Assembly (NCBI RefSeq): GCF_002027705.1
Contig: NZ_MBTG01000018.1
Span: 1 to 64,000 of the forward strand
Source of the DNA: Paenibacillus ferrarius
GTDB lineage: Bacteria; Bacillota; Bacilli; Paenibacillales; NBRC-103111
DNA: 64,000 bases
Direction of reading: 5' to 3'
Both the position numbers and the translations under genes were made by a program. The notes beneath the pieces are model-generated. The model did no database searches, was not told the origin of the DNA, and saw nothing but the letters and a program-made list of their open reading frames with translations. This document shows, one piece after another, positions 15,205-24,900 of the stretch (positions within the stretch are counted from its first letter, which is position 1; each line of letters opens with the position of its first letter).

Positions 15205-16831
15205 CCTGTATGCCCCTTATTTTGCGATATTCCTTAGGGGTATGTCCGACACTTTTACGAAACAGCTTGGAAAAGTGAACGGGATCGCGATACCCGACTT
15301 CTTGCGAAACTTGATAAATCTTGTATCGTACATCACCTAGCATTTCCTTAGCCTTTTCTATGCGCAGCGAGGTTAGAAATTCCAAAAAGGTTTGATGGAT
15401 TTCCTTTTTGAACAATTTGCTTAGCCAAACTGGCGTTACATGAACTTCGGAAGCCACACCTTGCAGTGTCAAGTTGTCCGCATAATGACGGTTCATATAT
15501 TTCATCGCTTCCGTAATAATTTGGTTTTGCGGTTTGCTGAGCTGTTTCAAGCTGCGGGACAGCTCCAATAGGAAGACTTCGACTTGGTTACGCAGTGATT
15601 CTAACGTATCGTACTTTTCCAGACGCTCCCATATGGCAATTGGATTTCGTTCCCATTCCAAATCCTTTAATCCTATATGTGCCGCTTTTTTGAACAGTTC
15701 CAGCAGCCACTCGAACAAGCACTGTTGAATATCCTTAATATGAGCGGCCGGCCAAGAACGGACCATCTCATTGAAACCATTCAAGGCTAGGGAAATTTCA
15801 GACTCGCTGGCGTATTGAATGACATCAAAAATGAGATCCGTATCGCTGAGCGGCATTTCCGAGAACTCAGCATCCACACCGATTTCTTCATCAATCAGGA
15901 TGCGATTGCCACCGTAAACAGCCTTTTGCTCAAGGATGTCACCCGTCTTCTGAAGCATATGAAATAACGATTCCACCGTTCCTATATTGGAATGAAGGCC
16001 AATACTCACATTCACTTTGACATACCGATTAATTCTTTCAATGCATGTTTTCGCCGTTTCCTTAACCGACTCCAGGTCTCTATTCGCGCAGTTATAGACG
16101 ATAACCCACCTGCATTTCTCGTCCATGAACAACGTATACGGATATTGATATTCTTCTTCACAGGTTTGATCAACGACATTGCCTATACTAAATAAAATGA
16201 GCTCTTTCTCATTTCTGTAGGCACGACCCAATTCGATTGACTTTAAATCATCCACTTCGATAACCATCAGCGCTAACGGCTCCTGCAGAATCCAGTCTAA
16301 TTCCACACTCTTCAACCGATGCCCCATCTGGGTTTGCCAATTGGGATTGTAAGGTTTTCCCGTAACTTCCCTCATAATCTCCTCTTGTAATTTAGGAATG
16401 GCCAACTGCAATTGATTCTCAAGCAGCTGTCGATTGTGTTCGTCGTTACGCTCATTCTGAACTTGATTAAGTGCCTTTATCACAACTTTATTTAATTCTT
16501 CTATATGAATCGGCTTTAAGATGTAATCCATGGCCCCAAGCTGAACGGCTTGTCGGACAAGATCAAAGTCATCGTAACCGCTTACAACTACGGTTTTGCA
16601 CGAATTTCCATATTTCTCGTTCACTTGCCCAATAAACGCAAGACCTGACATTCGATTCATTTTAATATCCGACAAAATCAGATCCGGCCTCTGCTCCATG
16701 ACTTTACGCAGAGCGATATCGCCATCTTCTGCTGTATCAACATGATCTACACCAAAATCAGCCCAAGGGAACTTTAACCGCAAACCTTCGCGGATTTCTT
16801 TCTCGTCATCTACAATAAGTACACGATACAT
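15197..16831 (-). CDS. YesN-type response regulator, AraC output
   Basis: About 544 residues. Receiver domain with phospho-acceptor D55 (LILSDIKM), a long central region, and a C-terminal AraC DNA-binding domain (VTPVWLSKLFKKEIHQTF, then DPVHFSKLFRKSVGHTPKEY). I prefer the ATG at 16831 (MYRVLIVDDE), with GGAGGG upstream; ATGs at 16852 and 16840 are also in frame. It probably activates the transporter operon that follows the kinase. Confidence 0.92.
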   Translation of the reverse strand: MYRVLIVDDEKEIREGLRLKFPWADFGVDHVDTAEDGDIALRKVMEQRPDLILSDIKMNRMSGLAFIGQVNEKYGNSCKTVVVSGYDDFDLVRQAVQLGAMDYILKPIHIEELNKVVIKALNQVQNERNDEHNRQLLENQLQLAIPKLQEEIMREVTGKPYNPNWQTQMGHRLKSVELDWILQEPLALMVIEVDDLKSIELGRAYRNEKELILFSIGNVVDQTCEEEYQYPYTLFMDEKCRWVIVYNCANRDLESVKETAKTCIERINRYVKVNVSIGLHSNIGTVESLFHMLQKTGDILEQKAVYGGNRILIDEEIGVDAEFSEMPLSDTDLIFDVIQYASESEISLALNGFNEMVRSWPAAHIKDIQQCLFEWLLELFKKAAHIGLKDLEWERNPIAIWERLEKYDTLESLRNQVEVFLLELSRSLKQLSKPQNQIITEAMKYMNRHYADNLTLQGVASEVHVTPVWLSKLFKKEIHQTFLEFLTSLRIEKAKEMLGDVRYKIYQVSQEVGYRDPVHFSKLFRKSVGHTPKEYRKIRGIQDE

Positions 16832-16954
16832 GCCCTTCATTCCCTCCGGCATTTCAAATTGTATAGCCTGATATCCCTCTATCTTATATGAGTGTGCAAA
16901 GGCTTAGCAATAAGCCAATATTAGTTTCTACTAGGGCATTTGTAAACAACACAA

Positions 16955-16990
16955 ACAACCCTGAGGAATTGGCATTTTCCTCAAGGTTGT
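16955..16990 (-). terminator. terminator after the isomerase gene
   Basis: ACAACCTTGAGGAA and TTCCTCAGGGTTGT form a stem on the minus strand between the sugar isomerase stop and the response-regulator start. The T-tract is interrupted (TTGTTTGTGTTG), so efficiency is uncertain. Confidence 0.6.
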
Positions 16991-17006
16991 TATAATGTCA
17001 ACGGAA

Positions 17007-17771
17007 TTATAAATAGGCTTGCAAGTTGCGATAGCTAATAGCCAAGCTCTCAAATGGGTCGCGTCGGCATTCATCCTGTTCGACTACATACCATTCAACA
17101 CCGGTATCCCGGCAGGCTTGAATCAACTTGCCGTAATTCATATTGCCTTCCCCGATCTCTGCAGTAACAGCGTGATCCTTAATAATCGCCATATCCTTTA
17201 AATGGACGACAGCCATCCTTCCCGCAGTCTTCTGTATCCAATCGGCCGGATCCGCACCTCCGGCCTGCACCCAGAACAGATCCAATTCAAATCCGAACTC
17301 TTCCGGTTTTGTAGACTCGAACAACACATCCATCCCTGTGCGCGAACCGCCAAATTTATCGAATTCGAAGCGATGGTTGTGATAAATGAATTGTAGGCCA
17401 GCCTGATGCAAACGCGACACAATGTCTGCCGAGTCTAGCACAAATGCTTCGTACCCTTCTCGGGAGGAATTGTATTGTTCTGGTATTGCCCCTAGACCTA
17501 CATAACGGCAATTCCATAATTGATGCTCCTTGATCACCTGATCAAGATCCTCTTTCATTCGTTGAAAGGAAGTGTGACTTGCACAAATACGCAGCTGGGC
17601 CTCATCAGCAAGGACTTTCACGACCTCTGGCGCAATCGGGCCTATGGCCGAAATTTGTACAGCTTCATATCCGATGTCCTTAATTTTTCGCAATGTCTCT
17701 CTAAGGTCAATTTCCTTCTTGGTATAATCCCTTACCGTGTATAACTGGGCTGCTATATTCATTTTATTCAT
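17007..17771 (-). CDS. sugar phosphate isomerase/epimerase (xylose-isomerase-like TIM barrel)
   Basis: A 254-residue AP_endonuc_2-fold protein (IolE/IolI relatives) that would isomerise or epimerise a keto sugar or inositol. Metal-site residues are visible along the barrel: HNHRFEFD, FGFELDLFW (Glu and Asp), VVHLKDM and the late WYVVEQDEC. GGGGGT is 7 nt before the first ATG. It lies 5 nt after the oxidoreductase gene, clearly the same operon; together they suit catabolism of a rarer sugar released by the locus. Confidence 0.88.
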   Translation of the reverse strand: MNKMNIAAQLYTVRDYTKKEIDLRETLRKIKDIGYEAVQISAIGPIAPEVVKVLADEAQLRICASHTSFQRMKEDLDQVIKEHQLWNCRYVGLGAIPEQYNSSREGYEAFVLDSADIVSRLHQAGLQFIYHNHRFEFDKFGGSRTGMDVLFESTKPEEFGFELDLFWVQAGGADPADWIQKTAGRMAVVHLKDMAIIKDHAVTAEIGEGNMNYGKLIQACRDTGVEWYVVEQDECRRDPFESLAISYRNLQAYL

Positions 17772-17776
17772 TTCGA

Positions 17777-18943
17777 TTACCCCCGCGAATTAGATAGATC
17801 CAGAAGGATGTGTTCATTTACCTGTTTGTTCGAGGCCGATTGTTCGATCCGTTTTTGGAGCTCATTGTAAAATAAGTCTTCATCGATTGGCAGCTCTACC
17901 CAGTTATCTGTCCAAGTAGACAGCAGCATAGCATTGGATAATGTAAGTCCCTTTATGCCTTCTTCACCTGGGGCGATCAACTGCGTTCCTTCCCTAATGG
18001 CACGTATCCAATCCTTGGTAATAGCTTCATGCCCGGCACCGCCTGAATGGATGGGGACTTCAATCTCCCAACATTCCGGGCTGCCGAATCCGCCGTTGAA
18101 GTTGCGATTGAATTCAGTCTCCGACACGCGAAGCCGCCAGAAAGTTAGCCGATTCCCTTCAATCACTACTTTTCCTCGGTCACCCGTTACCTCAAAACGA
18201 TTGGTACCCGGAGCTTCGCAAGTGGAGGTAACGAATACGCCTGTGGCGCCGTTCGCATATTCCACATAAGCCGTGACATCGTTCTCAACTTCAATGTCGC
18301 GATGCTTGCCGAATTGACAAAAAGCTCTTACTCTGACTGGCATAAGTCCAGTTGTCCACTGCCACAAATCCAACTGATGCGGATCCTGGTTAATCAAGAC
18401 CCCCCCGCCTTCTCCCGCCCAAGTTGCTCTCCAACCTGCTGAGTTGTAATAATGCTGCGTTCGATACCAATCGGTAATAATCCAATTCGTTCGGCGGATT
18501 TCTCCAAGCTCGCCTGAATCGATCAAATCCTTCAATTTCATAAATACGGGATTAGTACGTTGGTTATACATAATACCGAATACTTTATCGCATCCAGCAG
18601 CTCTTTCATTCATCTCCCGAACCTGACGCGTATAGACACCTGCCGGTTTCTCAATCAACACATGCAAGTTTTGGTCAAATGCATCCATCGCCTCAGCAGG
18701 ATGATCATAGTGCGGCGTACATATGATGACTGCGTCTACTTCCCCAGAACGATATAAGGACTTTGAATCGCCAAAGGTTTTGATTTGCTCTCCCCATTCA
18801 TCCCTCGCCCATTGCAACCGCTCTTCTCTAGGGTCTGCGACTGCAGTTAGCTTGGCTCCTTTAACCTCATTTTGGATTAAGTATTTTGCATGAGCGGTCC
18901 CCATATTTCCAAGTCCTACTATGCCGATACGTGTCTCAATCAT
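17777..18943 (-). CDS. Gfo/Idh/MocA family oxidoreductase
   Basis: A 388-residue NAD(P)-dependent sugar dehydrogenase. N-terminal Rossmann fold starts RIGIVGLGNMGTAHAKYL; the family's Glu-Lys-Pro loop (LIEKPAGVY) follows; the catalytic helix reads GGVLINQDPHQLDLWQW with the conserved Asp and His. AGGAG lies upstream of the ATG. Expressed divergently from the GH38 gene across a 230-bp gap, so a shared control region for glycan breakdown and sugar oxidation is likely. Confidence 0.92.
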   Translation of the reverse strand: MIETRIGIVGLGNMGTAHAKYLIQNEVKGAKLTAVADPREERLQWARDEWGEQIKTFGDSKSLYRSGEVDAVIICTPHYDHPAEAMDAFDQNLHVLIEKPAGVYTRQVREMNERAAGCDKVFGIMYNQRTNPVFMKLKDLIDSGELGEIRRTNWIITDWYRTQHYYNSAGWRATWAGEGGGVLINQDPHQLDLWQWTTGLMPVRVRAFCQFGKHRDIEVENDVTAYVEYANGATGVFVTSTCEAPGTNRFEVTGDRGKVVIEGNRLTFWRLRVSETEFNRNFNGGFGSPECWEIEVPIHSGGAGHEAITKDWIRAIREGTQLIAPGEEGIKGLTLSNAMLLSTWTDNWVELPIDEDLFYNELQKRIEQSASNKQVNEHILLDLSNSRG

Positions 18944-19174
18944 ACGGTCATCTCCTAGATTTAATGATTTATTTTAAAGTAATTATTCCGCTTACCATTA
19001 ATCTTAGTGGCTTCGTATGACCGAAACAATGAGACGATTATAAACATTACCTTTCAGGATTAGCTGAATTAGAACGATAATATCTCCCCTTAAAGTTTTG
19101 TTTTATCTCATTATCATTTTTTCCGCAATCGACTATACTTTTGTAGAAAATTACAAAATGAAAGAGGTACAACG
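18944..19174. promoter_or_regulatory. divergent promoter region
   Basis: This AT-rich gap of 231 bp separates the oxidoreductase/isomerase operon from the alpha-mannosidase gene and must carry both promoters. I see no clear operator palindrome, cre site or terminator in it. Confidence 0.4.
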
Positions 19175-21925
19175 ATGGCGACTGCAAAAACGACGATCCA
19201 TATTATTCCGCATACGCATTGGGACAGAGAGTGGTACATGCCATTTGAAGCCCATCATATGCGATTGATCAAAACAATGGACAGCATTCTCGAAATCATG
19301 GAGCAAGACCCCGATTATCATAGCTTCTATTTGGATGGCCAAACGATTATTCTGGATGATTATCTGCAAATTTACCCTGAGAAACGAGAAAAGCTCATAG
19401 AGCTTTGCCAGCAAGGCAAGCTATCCACAGGTCCTTGGTACGTTCTGCAGGATGAGTTTCTGACTAGCGGGGAAGCTAACCTGCGAAATCTGCAAATTGG
19501 CCACCGCGATGCGAAGGCATTCGGCGACGTATCCAAGATCGGATATTTCCCCGACTCGTTTGGCAATATGGGTCAAGCTGCACAAATACTCCATCAAGCA
19601 GGCATCACGAACGCCATATTCGGAAGAGGCGTGAAAGCAACGGGCTTTAACAATCAAGTTGCCGAGGCATCGGAATTAGAGTCGCCGTTCTCAGAGCTGC
19701 AATGGGAGTCGCCAGACGGTTCCCAGGTTCTTGGAATCTTGTTTGCCAATTGGTATAACAATGGCATGGAGATTCCCGTAGATAAGGAGAACGCTCAGCT
19801 GTTCTGGGAGAAAGCCATTCCGAATGCGCTGAAGTACGCCTCTACTCGGCACCTATTATTAATGAATGGCTGCGATCATCAGCCGCCCCAGTCTGATCTG
19901 ACTGAAGCGCTCAAGGCAGCTCGAGAGCTGTACCCCGAGTACGAATTCATACATTCGAATTTAGATGACTATGTTAAGGCCGTACAACATGAACTCCCTG
20001 ATTCGCTAAGCTCCATTAAAGGCGAACTACGCGGACAACGTACAGACGGCTGGTATACCCTTGTGAACACAGCTTCTGCACGCGTGTATATCAAACAGAT
20101 GAACCAGCGAAACCAGATCCTGCTGGAGAAGATAGCCGAACCGCTAGCTGCATTGGCGCAAGCGTTGGGAAAACCATATCCTCACGCTATGTTCACCTAT
20201 GCTTGGAAGCTGTTAATGCAAAACCATCCGCATGACAGTATATGCGGCTGCAGTGTAGACGAGGTCTACCACGAGATGAAAACCCGGTTTGACAAAAGTA
20301 TGCAGGTCGCTGACTACATTGCCAAAGAGAGTACTGATTATATAAGCCGTCAAGTTGACACCTCTAAATTCCGATCGATTAGTGACAATGCTGTTCCATT
20401 TGTTGTTTACAATACAAGCGGTTATGAGGGATCAGGTATCGTCACTATCGATTTGGAGCTCTCCCGCCAATATTTCAAGACGAGCAAGTCTCCTGCTGAT
20501 GCTGCCCGTCTCGTCGAGGAGGGAACGGAGATCGGTGGGCGCCTTGTTGATCCGAACGGTTCCGATGTCGCGTACACGATCGAAGATCTGGGCCCCCGAT
20601 TCGGGTATGACCTCCCCGATGATAAGTTCAGACAGCCTTACATGGCGCGTGTCATCCGACTTACATTTGAAGCTGCTAACATACCGTCGATGGGTTATTC
20701 GGCATTCGCATGGATTCCTCAGCAGGTATTATCAGATACAAACACACAGCCCCTTCAATCGATGGTTAAAGGTCCAGCGACGCTGGAAAACGGCAGCCTT
20801 CGAGTATCCATCGGGTTCGATGGAAGTCTTACGATAATGGATAAACGGAGTGGACAAACATACACGGACATGGGCCATTATGAAGATGTTGGCGATATCG
20901 GCAATGAGTATATTTTCAAGCAGCCTAATGGCGATACGCCAATCACGACAAAAGGCTTACCCGCGCAAATCAAAGTTATTGAAGATAACGCTTATCGCGC
21001 TACAATCGAAATCATCCAGACGCTGCAAATTCCTGTCGGTGCTGACGAGCAGCTGCAGAAAGAAATCGATACGATGGTGTCGTTTCTCCATCGACAATCC
21101 CGTCGTTCCACTGCGCTTATTCCGCTTACGATTGTTACGAGAGTTAGCCTTGAGCGTTCAGCGACCGCTATTCGCATGCAGGCTTCTTTCCATAACCTTG
21201 CGAAGAACCACCGGTTGCGTGTGTTATTTCCATCGGATGCCCAATCGAATGTTCATTTTGCCGATTCTGTCTTTGAACTTGCAGAGCGCAGCACGCAACC
21301 GTCGATTGAGTGGCAAAACCCTAGCAACTGCCAGCACCAACAAGCATTTGTTGATGTTCATGACCGTACCAGAGGACTTACAATCGCAAATAAAGGCTTA
21401 AACGAGTACGAGATTCTTCGGGATGGCCGGAATACCGTTGCCGTAACGCTCCTGCGTGCAATTGGCGAACTCGGGGACTGGGGCGTATTCCCAACTCCGG
21501 ATGCTCAGTGCTTAGGTCCAAGCGAGATAGAATGGATGATCATTCCATATGGTGGTGAACAGGAGCGATTCCACGCCTATAGAGAAGCGTATGGGTTCCA
21601 AGTGCCGCTAACCGCATGCCAAACCAAGCTTCAACAAGGGACATTGCCGCAGACGCATAACTTCCTTGCGTGGACTGGATCAAGCCTTGCTTTCTCCAAT
21701 CTGAAAGTGGAAGAGTCACACGGCAACTGGGTTGCTCGTTGGTACAATCTTATTGACACGCCGGTTGAATTGGAAATAAACACTCCCTTGATATCTAGTC
21801 TGTATGAGAGTAATGTGCTGGAAGTCAAATCTGGGAATATCCTTGGGGAGAACGGAACAGGAAAAACGATCGTCCCTGGTCACAAGATTTTCACTGTAGG
21901 CTGGGACACTCCGCTGAATCACTAA
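19175..21925 (+). CDS. alpha-mannosidase, glycoside hydrolase family 38
   Basis: A 916-residue zinc-dependent mannosidase. The metal motif HTHWDREW starts at residue 13 (H15, D17); the catalytic nucleophile is D127 in GYFPDSFGNMGQ; a further zinc-site His is in QNHPHDSICGCS. The helical middle domain and long beta-sandwich C-terminus are present, matching full family length. No signal peptide, so it acts inside the cell on imported mannosides. AGAGGT precedes the ATG by 6 nt. A perfect terminator follows. Confidence 0.93.
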   Translation: MATAKTTIHIIPHTHWDREWYMPFEAHHMRLIKTMDSILEIMEQDPDYHSFYLDGQTIILDDYLQIYPEKREKLIELCQQGKLSTGPWYVLQDEFLTSGEANLRNLQIGHRDAKAFGDVSKIGYFPDSFGNMGQAAQILHQAGITNAIFGRGVKATGFNNQVAEASELESPFSELQWESPDGSQVLGILFANWYNNGMEIPVDKENAQLFWEKAIPNALKYASTRHLLLMNGCDHQPPQSDLTEALKAARELYPEYEFIHSNLDDYVKAVQHELPDSLSSIKGELRGQRTDGWYTLVNTASARVYIKQMNQRNQILLEKIAEPLAALAQALGKPYPHAMFTYAWKLLMQNHPHDSICGCSVDEVYHEMKTRFDKSMQVADYIAKESTDYISRQVDTSKFRSISDNAVPFVVYNTSGYEGSGIVTIDLELSRQYFKTSKSPADAARLVEEGTEIGGRLVDPNGSDVAYTIEDLGPRFGYDLPDDKFRQPYMARVIRLTFEAANIPSMGYSAFAWIPQQVLSDTNTQPLQSMVKGPATLENGSLRVSIGFDGSLTIMDKRSGQTYTDMGHYEDVGDIGNEYIFKQPNGDTPITTKGLPAQIKVIEDNAYRATIEIIQTLQIPVGADEQLQKEIDTMVSFLHRQSRRSTALIPLTIVTRVSLERSATAIRMQASFHNLAKNHRLRVLFPSDAQSNVHFADSVFELAERSTQPSIEWQNPSNCQHQQAFVDVHDRTRGLTIANKGLNEYEILRDGRNTVAVTLLRAIGELGDWGVFPTPDAQCLGPSEIEWMIIPYGGEQERFHAYREAYGFQVPLTACQTKLQQGTLPQTHNFLAWTGSSLAFSNLKVEESHGNWVARWYNLIDTPVELEINTPLISSLYESNVLEVKSGNILGENGTGKTIVPGHKIFTVGWDTPLNH

Positions 21926-21930
21926 ATATT

Positions 21931-21965
21931 AACAGCCGAACAAGAGCCATTCTTGTTCGGCTGTT
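21931..21965. terminator. bidirectional terminator
   Basis: A perfect 15-bp stem (AACAGCCGAACAAGA with its complement) with a 5-nt loop and T-runs lies between the convergent mannosidase and giant secreted protein genes. Confidence 0.9.
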
Positions 21966-21971
21966 TTGAAC

Positions 21972-24900
21972 TTATTTGGTTACTTTTACAACCATTGTAT
22001 CGCTTGATGTGGCACCCGCATTATTGACCAGCTCTGCGCGATACGCATATGTGCCAATCGCTTTATTGGCAGCGACTGTCACTGCCGATTGCGCGGATGG
22101 TGTCTGATCCGTCAATTCCTGCGTGTAAATGAGCACACCATTCTCATACAAGCGATAGGTTGTACCATTTGTCCCCCACCACATGTTCATGCTGACCTTG
22201 AAGTTTCCGTCTTGATCCCAGTTATCATTGGATAAAACCGGTTTGTCAGGTGCAGCCTTCGTTACGTTAACAACATGAGTCGCGCTAGTCGTCGTACCGA
22301 ATGTATTCGTTAACTCTGCATAGTAACGATAGGTCCCGTTCTTCTTTCCGCTAATGGCGGTTACTGCTGTTTGTGCATTGGGTGAGTTGTCTGTAAGAAT
22401 TTTTGTGTCGATTAATACGCCATTCTCATAGAGTTTATAGGTTCTGCCATTTTCACCATACCACATGTTCATCGTGACCTTGTAACTGCCACCTTGAAGG
22501 CCCGTGTCAAAGCCATTATCATCCGAAAGAACGATTGTCCCTGGCTTTGCTTTGTTTGCATGAATAACTTTATCTATATTGCTAACCTGATAACTGGTTA
22601 CATTCGAAACGCCACCGCGTCCATTAGCGCCTCTGGCATAGACCGTTGCATTTTCTGAAAAAACAACTGGCTCGGTATACGTGATCCACGTACCGTCTGC
22701 GCCCAGCTTGTATTCTTTCAACGTCGTGTCATCCGAATAATGAATCGTTACTGTGACATTCGTGTCGGTCGGAACTGTAATATCCGCAGTGAAAGTTGGA
22801 TCTGCCGGCCGCTGCGAGAGCAGGCTCATTAGCCTGTTTTTGACATCCCCATCGGGCAGATAACTGATGAAGGATAATGCGGCGTCAAGGTGAGCGGCAT
22901 CTGGATGCTCGTTTGCATCCTCAACTGCCTGCTCAGCGGCCTTTTCTACAATGAGAGAATATTCCCCTTGTAATAAATATAAATCACCATACAAGACGGT
23001 GTTCTTGCTCGTACCGATTCCTTGGTTATACTCCATGAATGCACTTCTTCCATTACCGTCATTTTCATTAATGAGCAGCGCTAACCCAATTGGATCTCCC
23101 ACTTGGAACGGATACGATGGATCATGCAATTGTGCCAATGGAATTTTCAACTTGTATGTTGTGATGCCATTCTCCCGTGTGATTATCGCCTGTGCATTAA
23201 AGGCTCCCGTGTTTGCACCATTCGGAGCTTTCCATCTCCACTGCTTGACAGTCCCGTCGTTGTTAAGCGCAAACCCGAGTTCATTGACATTCTGACTGGA
23301 TGCCCCGTTCTTCCTAGACAAATCGAGCCCGACTTGAATGCTGTCCCCTTGCCAAATATCGCCGTTTGACCACGTTTGGTAATGGATATCATCATGCACC
23401 TGGACGAAGAGATTTAATGTTTCATCCGTCCAATTCATTTTGGCCTCTGCACTAAGATCGTCAGGACCGTTCCATTTCCCGCCAGTACTATGATATTGAT
23501 CCGCTCTATTGAGATGAATTGCCGGGACTTCGCCTTCATTTCCATTACCTTCATGGACTGCGATGGATACTCCAACTTGACCCCTGATGAAATAAATCTG
23601 TCCGGTAGCTAAAGTAACTTTGAAGGTAACCGTGTCGCTAACGATCAATGGTACTTTAATTGATATACTCCCGCCAGGAGCCACCCCATTAAAACGAAGC
23701 GGAACAAAATGGCTTGCATAATCCGAAGGTTGGTCGACTTCGATTTTCCCTTGAATGTCTTGAGGGATCGCTAGATTCGTTAATGTCAGTATCGAAGCCA
23801 ACTGCTCGGGATGCAAGGGATCATAGCTGGTTCTGGACACCTGAAGTGAAATGGGCTTAATGTCCGTTCCCGATACTTTACCGGGCGCATAATTTTCCAG
23901 TTGCAAATCACCTTTGAATATATTAGCAGCTTCGACAATTTGGACAATGTCAGGCGCAGCGTAAATATGCGTAGTGCCCGATTGTTGAAAGTAAGAATCG
24001 TATAACGTGACTTCCCCGCCCAAAGCATTGATTCCACGTTCACCGACAACCGTAAAATTCGCTTGCTGCAAATGGAGCTTGCCAGCCTTGATATCTGCGG
24101 ATCGTGTTGTACTGCCCCACATCGAAGTGTTGAAGAAAGTCGCTTCGGAATTAAACCCTTCATCCAGCGTAATATACACTTTGTCCGATGTGCTGATCGA
24201 CACCAGTTCGGTATTGATAAACGTCAATCCACCATTCCCGGCGCCTTCCATATACACCCCTTTCTTACTTCCGTCTGTACCGTGCCCGACAATCGTAGCC
24301 TCTGGCCCTTGGCCATTCTCCGCAACAAAATGAATCCCATATTTCGAGCCGAAAACAAAGGTGTTGAAAATTGTTTCATTGCTTGCATGACCAATATGAA
24401 ACGCATCGAGATTTTCTTTTTGATAACTCCAAACGGCATCTTGCCCGCCGCTGGGCACACCATTCGGATACGTGCTTCTTGCATAGTAATGTGGATTAAA
24501 CTGCACGTTCCTCATCATTCCGCCATTCGATCCACCGCCAATATAAATGCCTTCTTTCAGTGGGGATCCCGCAACATAGTCAATGTAATGCCCGCTCGTA
24601 TCATACGTTCCGAAATCAATCCCTTGATAAGCATTGACAAGCGTTGTATTCAGTACATAAACGTTGTGGCCCTTACCTTGGATCGTCCAAGCATACGGCT
24701 TGATTTGGTTGTAAACCTGCCGATCGTAATACACCGAAAGTCCATTGACGCCGGCATTCTGCTCAAGAGAAATGAAAGGCGCCGCATTCGGAGCATTTTC
24801 ACCGTAGTTTGTAAAAATAACACTGCCGCCGCCAATGGTATGATGAGGCACATCCCATGATCCGCGAAGCTCTACGCCGCTTGGAATCGTGATAGGCTCG

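Noticed and set aside
20355-21401. Two long plus-strand open frames inside the mannosidase gene.
   Set aside because: They lie in another frame of a complete GH38 gene and show no domain signal.
24063-24860. A 265-codon open frame on the plus strand.
   Set aside because: It is antisense to the beta-helix protein gene, has no ribosome site and no recognisable protein pattern; a shadow of the real gene.
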